Below are positions 20,322-28,197 of a stretch of 64,000 nucleotides of DNA, one piece after another. The position numbers and the translations under genes are program-made. Origin of the DNA: Spirosoma fluviale. Its GTDB lineage: Bacteria > Bacteroidota > Bacteroidia > Cytophagales > Cyclobacteriaceae. The stretch's first letter is position 1. The number at the start of each line of letters is the position of its first letter. The notes under the pieces are model-generated. The model was not told the DNA's origin and searched no databases. It saw only the letters and a program-made list of their open reading frames with translations. The stretch is taken from assembly GCA_945868725.1 (NCBI GenBank), contig CAMBMU010000003.1, positions 1 to 64,000 of the forward strand, read 5' to 3'.

Positions 20322-21248
20322 ATGTCCGAGGTAAAAATCTTTGCAGGCTCCAATAGCATAGATTTGGCACAAAAAATTGCCAAAAGCTATGGTAAAAAAT
20401 TAGGAGAACTAACCCTATCCAGATTCAGTGATGGTGAGATGTCACCCAGTTATGATGAGTCTATTCGAGGCTGTACCGTGTTTATCATTCAAAGCACCAA
20501 CCCGCCTAGCGATAACTTACTTGAGCTTTGCCTCCTGATTGATGCTGCCAAGAGAGCCAGTGCCTACAAAGTATGTGCGGTAATCCCCTACTTTGGCTAT
20601 GCGCGTCAAGACCGAAAAGACAGGCCTCGAGTATCCATCGCAGCCAAGTTGATTGCCAATATGCTAACTTCTGCAGGGGCGGACCGAGTTATGGCTTGCG
20701 ATTTACATGCGGGACAAATCCAAGGTTTTTTTGATATTCCATTGGACCATTTAAATGGATCTGCTATATTTGCACCCTATTTGAGTACGCTTCGCTTAAA
20801 TGACATGATTTTCGCTGCTCCCGATATGGGGGGTGTTGCAAGAGCAAGGTCTTTCGCAAAGCACTTTGAAGTAGAAATGGTGGTCTGTGATAAGCACAGA
20901 AAAAGAGCCAACGAGATCGCTTCTATGCAGGTGATCGGAGATGTAGAAGGAAAGGATGTGATACTCGTAGATGATTTGGTGGACACTGCAGGCACTTTGT
21001 GCAAGGCTGCTCAAATCATCCGAGAAAAAGGAGCCAATTCGGTACGGGCCATCGTGACACACGGGGTACTCTCAGGAAAGGCAATTGAAAACATAGAAAA
21101 TTCGATGTTGGAGGAACTAGTCATCACCGATACTATTCCATTAAAACATCCATCTTCTAAAATCCAGGTACTGAGTGTGGGAGAATTGTTTGGCAAGGCC
21201 ATACATGCTGTGACAGGTCATACCTCCATCAGTTCCTTATTTATTTAA
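20322..21248 (+). CDS. prs: ribose-phosphate pyrophosphokinase
   Basis: MSEVKIFAGSNSIDLAQKIAKSYG; VCAVIPYFGYARQDRKDRPR; DDLVDTAGT. Start at 20322 rather than 20226; a TACTTTTG -7 box lies at 20268-20275, inside the longer ORF. Confidence 0.95.
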   Translation: MSEVKIFAGSNSIDLAQKIAKSYGKKLGELTLSRFSDGEMSPSYDESIRGCTVFIIQSTNPPSDNLLELCLLIDAAKRASAYKVCAVIPYFGYARQDRKDRPRVSIAAKLIANMLTSAGADRVMACDLHAGQIQGFFDIPLDHLNGSAIFAPYLSTLRLNDMIFAAPDMGGVARARSFAKHFEVEMVVCDKHRKRANEIASMQVIGDVEGKDVILVDDLVDTAGTLCKAAQIIREKGANSVRAIVTHGVLSGKAIENIENSMLEELVITDTIPLKHPSSKIQVLSVGELFGKAIHAVTGHTSISSLFI

Positions 21249-21271
21249 AACCAATTTTAAAATACAAATAC

Positions 21272-21844
21272 ATGAAAACACTAGAGATTATAGGGTTTAA
21301 AAGAGCAAATCTCGACAGCGCTGCTTTGAATGAAATTAGAGATGCCGGCAATGTTCCCTGCGTAGTTTATGGACCAGGCATTCCTGATCAAGTACATTTC
21401 TATTCCCCAGCGATTCTTTTTAGAGCCCTGATTTACACGCCAGATGTTCACCTTGTTGAGCTGAACATTGAAGGCAGAATCATCAAAGCAGTCTTGAAAG
21501 AAGCACAGTTTCACCCAGTAAGCGAAGTATTGCTTCATGCAGACTTCATGGCCTACACAAACGACAAGACTATCAAATTTGAAATCCCTATTAAAGTAGA
21601 AGGAAGTTCTCCAGGTATTGCAAAAGGGGGTAAACTAGAGTTCAAAACGAGAAAGCTAAAAGTAAAAGGTTTGGCTCAAACTCTTCCTGATTACGTTGTA
21701 GTAGATATTTCTGACCTAGACCTTGGAAAATCATTCAAGGTTAGTGAGGTAAAGGCAAAAGGATTTGAGATTTTAACTTCTCCGAATGTGTCCATCGTGA
21801 CCGTCGGTGTTCCAAGAGCACTTCGTGGAAAGAAAGGAGAATAA
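21272..21844 (+). CDS. rplY: 50S ribosomal protein L25/general stress protein Ctc
   Basis: L25 N-domain and TL5-like C-domain; prs-rplY-pth order. Confidence 0.94.
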   Translation: MKTLEIIGFKRANLDSAALNEIRDAGNVPCVVYGPGIPDQVHFYSPAILFRALIYTPDVHLVELNIEGRIIKAVLKEAQFHPVSEVLLHADFMAYTNDKTIKFEIPIKVEGSSPGIAKGGKLEFKTRKLKVKGLAQTLPDYVVVDISDLDLGKSFKVSEVKAKGFEILTSPNVSIVTVGVPRALRGKKGE

Positions 21845-21865
21845 TTCTTTCTTTTCTCTTTTTGA

Positions 21866-21900
21866 AATCCTGCTCTTTACCGAGCAGGATTTTTTATTTT
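21866..21900 (+). terminator. Intrinsic terminator after rplY
   Basis: ATCCTGCTCtttacCGAGCAGGATTTTTTATTTT. Confidence 0.83.
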
Positions 21901-21922
21901 TACCCAGCTGAATCCTTATTTT

Positions 21923-22483
21923 ATGAATTATTTATTGGTCGGATTAGGGAATATTGGCCCTGAATACGAATTGACTCGACATAATATTGGTTTCCTTACG
22001 CTGGACCGCCTCGCTGACAAAGAGGGAGCGGCTTGGAAAAGCGATCGCCTGGCCTTCAAAAGTGAATTCAGACACAAAGGCCGAACGATTCACCTCATCA
22101 AGCCCACTACCTACATGAATTTGAGTGGAAAGGCTGTCAACTATTGGATGAAAATCTTAACTATCCCCAAAGAAAACATCCTAGTTCTCGTAGACGATGT
22201 GGCCATCCCTTTTGAAAAATTACGGATGCGCCCCAAGGGAAGTGCTGCAGGACACAATGGACTCAAAAATATCGAAGAACTATGTGGAGGACAAGACTAC
22301 CCCCGGCTTCGCATGGGTATTGGAGACAATTTTCCCAAAGGAAGACAGGTGGACTACGTTTTAGGTAGGTTTACCCAAGAGGAACTGGATGCGTTACCCT
22401 CCATCCTAGACAAAGCCATCTCCATGGCTTTGGGATTTTGTACGATAGGAATCGATCAGACGATGACCCAGTTTAACGACTGA
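21923..22483 (+). CDS. pth: peptidyl-tRNA hydrolase
   Basis: YLLVGLGNIGPEYELTRHNIGF; HNGLKNIEELCGGQDYPRLRMGIG. Confidence 0.97.
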   Translation: MNYLLVGLGNIGPEYELTRHNIGFLTLDRLADKEGAAWKSDRLAFKSEFRHKGRTIHLIKPTTYMNLSGKAVNYWMKILTIPKENILVLVDDVAIPFEKLRMRPKGSAAGHNGLKNIEELCGGQDYPRLRMGIGDNFPKGRQVDYVLGRFTQEELDALPSILDKAISMALGFCTIGIDQTMTQFND

Positions 22484-22494
22484 TTTTTTAATCT

Positions 22495-22620
22495 GATTAT
22501 CCGCAATCATGCCAGTGGCTCATCATGCCTATTTAAAACTGCGGATAATCGTTGACAGACCATAGGCCACGGCCTACAGGCTTTCAACGGTCCACAGCTC
22601 ATCTTATTGAACCTCAAACC
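22495..22620 (+). repeat. Intergenic repeat copy: 11-bp IR hairpin plus heptad words
   Basis: GATTATCCGCA (22495-22505) / TGCGGATAATC (22540-22550), then GTTGACAGACCATAGGCC..TCAACGGTCCACAGCTCAT..TTGAACCTCAAACC; same module in inverse orientation at ~51478-51584. Confidence 0.85.
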
Positions 22621-22716
22621 TTTTTTTCTTTCGTTAGAAGTTAAAAAGCGGACAACCAGATTTTTTAAATTTGGAATTACGATTCTATCCTTATTTATTT
22701 GTACACTTTAAGGTAC

Positions 22717-22820
22717 TATTTTATAAAGAAGAGGCGAGAGAATAGGCTCCATGACCCTCTGGCAACCAGCTCCACAGTAGAGCAAGGTGCCAAAACCTAC
22801 CCTTCGTGGGAACTATAAAT
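22717..22820 (+). ncRNA. SAM riboswitch (SAM-I-like)
   Basis: AAGAGGCGAGAGAATAGGCTCCATGACCCTCTGGCAACC...AAGGTGCCAAAACCTACC; directly upstream of a methionine-biosynthesis transsulfuration enzyme. Confidence 0.85.
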
Positions 22821-22915
22821 TGGCGTAACTCTCTCTACCCCTCTTTCTGGTTCATCTACTGCTTTGGGAAATTTCTTATGAAATAGCCACCTGAGCTCAA
22901 TTTACTCGAACCTAT

Positions 22916-24082
22916 ATGCCACACTTCGAAACCGATGCCATCCGCATTCAACAGCGTTCCAACCAACGAGAACACTCCTCTGCGCTCTACCTGAGTTCAA
23001 GCTTTGTCTTTGAATCCGCAGAGGAAGCTCGCGCCATGTTTGCGGAAGAAATACAAGGAAATATCTATTCCCGCTACTCCAACCCCAACTCCTCGGACCT
23101 GATTGAAAAGGTTTGCAGAGCAGAAGGCACCGAAGATGGCATAGCTACCGCCTCGGGGATGGCAGCCATGTTTGGTAGTATAGCCGGACTACTCAAGCAA
23201 GGGGACCATCTCTTGGCTTCTCGTGCCTTGTTTGGCTCCACCCACCAGCTCCTTACGCGTGTGTTTCCCAAATGGGGCATCAGCTCCACCTATGGGGACA
23301 TTTCTGACTATAAAAATTGGGATAAATTGATCCAGCCCAACACCAAAATGCTTTTTCTTGAAACCCCCTCCAACCCAGGACTTGAAATCATCGACCTGGA
23401 CTGGGCAGGAAAGTTTGCCGAAGCACATGGACTTATCTTGGTGGTGGACAATTGCTTTGCCACACCCTATCTACAGCAGCCTGCCAAGTGGGGAGCACAC
23501 TTAGTCACTCACAGTGCCACCAAATACATTGATGGGCAAGGCAGGGTGCTGGGAGGTTTGATTCTTGGAAAAAAAGAATTAATCGACGAAGTTCGTTTTT
23601 TTACCCGCCATACCGGCCCTTCCCTTTCCCCCTTCAATGCCTGGATCCTATCCAAAAGCATGGAAACGCTGGCCCTTCGCATGGACCGGCACTGCGAAAA
23701 TGCAGAAAAAGTGGCCCGCTACTTTGAGGGCTGCCCACATCTCGAACGAGTAAACTACCCATTTCTTCCCTCCCACCTACAGCACGACTTGGCCATCAAA
23801 CAAATGAAAGCCGGGGGAGGTATTCTTACCTTGACGGTAAAGGGAGGACTGCAAAGAGCACAACGCTTCATTGACAAACTACAAATGATCTCCATTACGC
23901 CCAACCTAGGCGATAGCCGAAGCATTATTACGCATCCTGCCTCCACTACCCACAGTAAGCTTAGCGCTGAGGAACGGCAGAAAGTAGGGATCACGGATGG
24001 ACTTATTAGACTCTCCGTAGGACTAGAACATTACGAGGACATTCTCCAGGATGTGGAGCGCGCCTTGGAGCAGTCCAAATAA
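22916..24082 (+). CDS. metZ: Cys/Met metabolism PLP-dependent enzyme, likely O-succinylhomoserine sulfhydrylase
   Basis: SRYSNPNSSDLIEKVCRAEGTEDGIATASGMAA; VVDNCFATPYLQQPAKWGAHLVTHSATKYIDGQGRVLGG. Confidence 0.92.
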   Translation: MPHFETDAIRIQQRSNQREHSSALYLSSSFVFESAEEARAMFAEEIQGNIYSRYSNPNSSDLIEKVCRAEGTEDGIATASGMAAMFGSIAGLLKQGDHLLASRALFGSTHQLLTRVFPKWGISSTYGDISDYKNWDKLIQPNTKMLFLETPSNPGLEIIDLDWAGKFAEAHGLILVVDNCFATPYLQQPAKWGAHLVTHSATKYIDGQGRVLGGLILGKKELIDEVRFFTRHTGPSLSPFNAWILSKSMETLALRMDRHCENAEKVARYFEGCPHLERVNYPFLPSHLQHDLAIKQMKAGGGILTLTVKGGLQRAQRFIDKLQMISITPNLGDSRSIITHPASTTHSKLSAEERQKVGITDGLIRLSVGLEHYEDILQDVERALEQSK

Positions 24083-24089
24083 AACAGAA

Positions 24090-25622
24090 TTAGCGCAGTT
24101 GATTTCTAAGCACCAAAAAAGGGCGCCAAGGGCGGTCGGGCGCCTTGTACAACTGATCGAAGGCAAAAGTACCCACGATGAGGTCTTCATCTCCATCCTG
24201 GTCTATATCCCCTTTGGTGAGTATAAGTAAGTGATCTTCCACCTGCTCCTTTAAGGTCGATGGAGTAAATCTGCCGCTTGCAGTTTGCTTGAAGTAAATC
24301 AGATGCTGGTAGTCTATCTGCCTTAAATCTGGAAAGAAAGAGAGCGTCACGATATCCACAAATCCATCTTGGTCAAAATCCCCAAGCTCAAGTCCACTGG
24401 CACCATACATGGGATAAAACCACGATTCTTGATAGCTCCCTTTCTCATCACGCTTGAAAATCCGGAGACCATGGTAGGACTTGAAAATTTGACTTTGGTC
24501 CGTATTGGCTCCATTCACCAGAATGATTTCAGGCTCCCCATCTCGATTGATGTCTTCAAATCGAAAATCACTCGACCCAAAAGCAGGATGGAACGCCAAT
24601 AGTTGCTTTTCTTTAAAATCCCCTTTCCCCAAATTTTCATAGAGCGAAAGTCCCTCTTTGGCTTGAGAAAATAGGACCATCAGGTCCAAATCCCCATCCT
24701 TATCGTAATCCACTGCAATGGAATGCCTTGCTCCTGGATCTTTCTTCAAGATCACCTCGGTAAATCCATTCGGCTTACTTAAAAAAATGCTCAATTTCCC
24801 AACATGGTTTCCAAATTGGCAGACCACATAATCCTTTTTGCCATCCCCATTCCAATCCGCCACTTCCATATCCATGGGGCGCATCAGCTGGTCGATGCGA
24901 GGCACTTGTTCCCAACTCGTACCCTTTAAGTTGTAGGTGGACAAAAGTCCAATCGAGTCATTGGATGGATCCATTTTCCCCATTGAAATTAAATCAAAGG
25001 AAGAGGGAGAGTTCCAAATGAGATCCACTGGAGCCACTCGGGTGGGCAAGGAATCGATTTGCTTAAACTTGTTTTTTGAATCCAAACGATAAATAGCCCT
25101 AAAACGATCCCCAACCCACAAATCCCCCGTTTGCGGATGAATGCGAAGCAAGGTAGTCAGGCTAGATCGTATCGCTGAGAAGACAGGTGCCTCTAGCGTG
25201 AATCCAGGAATTCCTACCTGAGGGCGCTCCTTCTTTGCTTGAGGCAATGGACTTTCAGGTGCATTTTCTAAGTAGTAGGCTTGTAGCTTTTTCCAATTCT
25301 CAGGTGTGATGTAGGGCACTTTGGAGTATATCCCTTCCGGCACCCCTTCGTCTTCCGGCATAGCAGTATTAAAATCCTCTTCTAGGTACAAGCCCATTCG
25401 CTTGCGCATGTCGGGTAGCAAAGTGGTCCAGGTCTTCTTATCCAAAACACTTGGGTCAGGCATCAGGTGACAGGCAGCGCAGTATCCTTTGGCAAGCTGC
25501 TCACCTGAAAGATCCAAATCCGATTGGGATAGCTGATAGAGGCTTGGAGGTGGCTGCTTTCGCTCGGTCAAGGGTTCGCAACCCAACACAATAAGGAAAA
25601 GAAACCCGCTAATCTGCCGCAT
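24090..25622 (-). CDS. FG-GAP/VCBS repeat lipoprotein with a CxxCH heme-binding-like motif
   Basis: Repeated DWNGDGKKDYV / DYDKDGDLDLM / DINRDGEPEI; N-terminal GYCAACHLMPDPS. Confidence 0.83.
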   Translation of the reverse strand: MRQISGFLFLIVLGCEPLTERKQPPPSLYQLSQSDLDLSGEQLAKGYCAACHLMPDPSVLDKKTWTTLLPDMRKRMGLYLEEDFNTAMPEDEGVPEGIYSKVPYITPENWKKLQAYYLENAPESPLPQAKKERPQVGIPGFTLEAPVFSAIRSSLTTLLRIHPQTGDLWVGDRFRAIYRLDSKNKFKQIDSLPTRVAPVDLIWNSPSSFDLISMGKMDPSNDSIGLLSTYNLKGTSWEQVPRIDQLMRPMDMEVADWNGDGKKDYVVCQFGNHVGKLSIFLSKPNGFTEVILKKDPGARHSIAVDYDKDGDLDLMVLFSQAKEGLSLYENLGKGDFKEKQLLAFHPAFGSSDFRFEDINRDGEPEIILVNGANTDQSQIFKSYHGLRIFKRDEKGSYQESWFYPMYGASGLELGDFDQDGFVDIVTLSFFPDLRQIDYQHLIYFKQTASGRFTPSTLKEQVEDHLLILTKGDIDQDGDEDLIVGTFAFDQLYKAPDRPWRPFLVLRNQLR

Positions 25623-25629
25623 AACCGGT

Positions 25630-26367
25630 CTAAAGGACTGATTTAAACTCTTCTACCACAGCAGGATCTATCCCAAAAATAGTGGAATAGTCTAAGGGAG
25701 TGGAGGAGAAAGAGAGCTCTGGCTTGGTAAACTGGTTGCTACTTGCTTTTCCAAGCTTACAGGAAGAATGAATCTCTTTGAGGTAGCCCGATGCTTTCAA
25801 GATTGGCACATGGGAAGGCTTTAGCCCTCCTCCTGGCATTACAATCAGTTGGTCTTTTGCCAAAAGCAGCAGTTCAAGTACTTGATCCAGCCCTTCACTA
25901 AGCAAATTTTTACCTCCAGAAGTAAGCACCCGCTGAAAACCTAGGTGTATGATTTTCTTCAAGGAGTCTTGAAGATTTGCGGAAGCATCAAAGGCTCGGT
26001 GAAAGGTGCAGGGCTTGGAGGCGGCTGCGCGAAGTAGAAATTCGCAAGCGGCTTCATTGACGGACCCTTGGGCATCCAACACGCCAAAGACAAAGCCATC
26101 AGCCCCTAGATCACCCAAAAGCTGCATGTCGTGCTTCATCACGAGAAGCTCCTTGGAGGAATAGACAAAATCACCGCCACGAGGGCGAATCATGACAAAA
26201 ATGGGAAGGTCGAGCTCGCTCTTCAAAAAGCGAAGCATCCCTGCGCTGGGTGTCTCCCCTCCTTCGGGGAAGTTGGCACACAATTCCAGACGATCAATCC
26301 CTTGCTGTGCTGCCTCCATAGCAGCTTGAACATTAAAAACCGGAGCTTCTAAAAGAATGCTGCTCAT
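25630..26367 (-). CDS. cutC: CutC family protein (TIM barrel)
   Basis: AAQQGIDRLELCANFPEGGETPSAGML; TFHRAFD; RVLTSGG; MPGGGL. Confidence 0.92.
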   Translation of the reverse strand: MSSILLEAPVFNVQAAMEAAQQGIDRLELCANFPEGGETPSAGMLRFLKSELDLPIFVMIRPRGGDFVYSSKELLVMKHDMQLLGDLGADGFVFGVLDAQGSVNEAACEFLLRAAASKPCTFHRAFDASANLQDSLKKIIHLGFQRVLTSGGKNLLSEGLDQVLELLLLAKDQLIVMPGGGLKPSHVPILKASGYLKEIHSSCKLGKASSNQFTKPELSFSSTPLDYSTIFGIDPAVVEEFKSVL

Positions 26368-27350
26368 GGCTTAAACTGACTACCTGCATCCACCAACACA
26401 TTGCCAGACTCCGTAGCGAGGGCGTAATTGAACCCAGGATGTACGGCAAAAGCACCTACTTCCCCCTCCTTATTAATCGCAAGAAATCCTGCTTGTATAT
26501 CTTTGATGTTTTTGTTTTTGGCCACCAACCTGCGTACAGCTTCCTCGCAGGCTTCTTGTGGGCTTCTTCCTTGACGCATGAGTTCCACAATCAAAAAGCT
26601 GCCGCAAATACGGATGATGGACTCACCCAAACCGGTAGCTGTGGCTGCTCCAACTTCATCGTCTACAAATAGACCTGCTCCGATGATAGGGCTATCTCCT
26701 ACCCTGCCATGCATTTTATAGGACAGCCCACTGGTGGTACAGCTACCTGCCAATTTTCCAGCAGCATCTAGGCCAATCATGCCGATGGTGTCGTGATTTT
26801 CAATATTAATAATGGGTTTGTATTGGCTAGTCACTTTCCATTTATCGTATTCCTTTTGAGCATTTGGACTCAATTTCTCTTCTTCCATAGGAAATCCCTG
26901 AGCAATCGCAAACTGTCTTGCTCCTTCCCCTACCAGCATCACGTGTGGTGTTTTTTCCATAACCGCGCGAGCCAAGGAGATGGGGTGCTTTACCTGTCTG
27001 ACAAAGGCCACCGTACCGCAAGAGCCGTCCCCGCACATGATGGAGGCATCCAAGGTGGTGATCCCTTCCCGATCAGGCAGTCCCTGGAGTCCTACAGAAA
27101 GATTTTCCATATCCAACTCGGTATTCCGCACCCCTGCTTCCACAGCATCGAGGATGCTCCCCGTTTGCTTCAATTTGGCCCAGGCATCCGCATTGGCGGG
27201 CAAACCGTGGACCCAAGTAGAAAGGATAAGTGGCTTAGTTCCACTGGATTTCTTCAATGGGGAGGCTTGGCTGTTTAGGGCACTTAATCCGGGGAGGAGT
27301 AGTGCTGATCCAAGCAAGGATTGCTTGATAAACTTTCTTCTTTGCGACAT
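26364..27350 (-). CDS. N4-(beta-N-acetylglucosaminyl)-L-asparaginase / Ntn hydrolase with Tat signal
   Basis: Start set to MSQRRKFIKQSLLGSALLLPG (Tat-like RRKFIK); HDTIGMIGLDAAGKLAGSCTTSGLSYKMHGRVGDSPIIGAGLFVDDEVGAATATGLGE. Confidence 0.93.
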   Translation of the reverse strand: MSQRRKFIKQSLLGSALLLPGLSALNSQASPLKKSSGTKPLILSTWVHGLPANADAWAKLKQTGSILDAVEAGVRNTELDMENLSVGLQGLPDREGITTLDASIMCGDGSCGTVAFVRQVKHPISLARAVMEKTPHVMLVGEGARQFAIAQGFPMEEEKLSPNAQKEYDKWKVTSQYKPIINIENHDTIGMIGLDAAGKLAGSCTTSGLSYKMHGRVGDSPIIGAGLFVDDEVGAATATGLGESIIRICGSFLIVELMRQGRSPQEACEEAVRRLVAKNKNIKDIQAGFLAINKEGEVGAFAVHPGFNYALATESGNVLVDAGSQFKP

Positions 27351-27435
27351 GGATTGTACTTTAGAATCTGAAAGACAAATTATCACTTTTGATCCGAATT
27401 ATCCTTTCCTTTCCTCCAAATCTGAAAACAAATCC

Positions 27436-28197
27436 ATGAGACCCTATATTTTAAAAGAAGCCAGCTGGAAATCTCTCAAAACCTATCGCTATGAGCTAGC
27501 CGTGCTGCCCTGGGGCGCGACAGAAGCGCACAACTACCACCTACCCTATGGTACAGATGTCTATGAGGCAGATGCAATAGCCGAAGAGGGAGCTCGGAAA
27601 GCTTGGGAGAAAGGCACTAAAGTCGTGGTACTTCCTACCGTTCCATTTGGGGTAAATACTGGGCAGGCCGACATCTACCTAGACCTCAACCTCAATCCAA
27701 GTACCCAGCTACTGATTCTTCAAGACTTAATTGTCGTTCTACAGCGTCAGGGATTGAAAAAATTACTAATTCTCAACAGCCATGGAGGGAATAACTTTCA
27801 GCCCATGCTCCGGGAATTAGGACTCAAATTTCCAGACATGCTGCTCTTCACCTGCAACTGGTTTCAGGCGCTTGACAAAAGCCAGTACTTTGAAGAAGGC
27901 GGTGACCATGCGGATGAAATGGAAACTTCCTTGATTCAATACCTGCATCCAGAATTAGTAGCCCCCTTAGCTGAGGCTGGAGATGGAGCTGAAAAAAAAT
28001 CAGTCATTCGTGGGATCCGTGAAAAATGGGCTTGGGCGGAGCGCAAGTGGTCTGAAGTATCGGAGGACACAGGAATTGGCAATCCAAAAAAAGCCTCCCC
28101 AGAAAAAGGGAGGCTCTATTTCGAAGCGGTGACCGACAAGGTTGCCGGACTAATGGAAGATATCTGCCAGGCAAAGCCTGGAGAATTGTATCGTTAA
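27436..28197 (+). CDS. creatininase family protein
   Basis: MRPYILKEASWKSLKTYRYELAVLPWGATEAHNYHLPYGTDVYEADAIA; GGNNFQPMLRE; GDHADEMETS. Start trimmed from 26980. Confidence 0.9.
   Translation: MRPYILKEASWKSLKTYRYELAVLPWGATEAHNYHLPYGTDVYEADAIAEEGARKAWEKGTKVVVLPTVPFGVNTGQADIYLDLNLNPSTQLLILQDLIVVLQRQGLKKLLILNSHGGNNFQPMLRELGLKFPDMLLFTCNWFQALDKSQYFEEGGDHADEMETSLIQYLHPELVAPLAEAGDGAEKKSVIRGIREKWAWAERKWSEVSEDTGIGNPKKASPEKGRLYFEAVTDKVAGLMEDICQAKPGELYR

Noticed and set aside
26980-27435. N-terminal extension of the creatininase ORF
   Set aside because: Overlaps the divergent asparaginase gene; conserved family start is at 27436.
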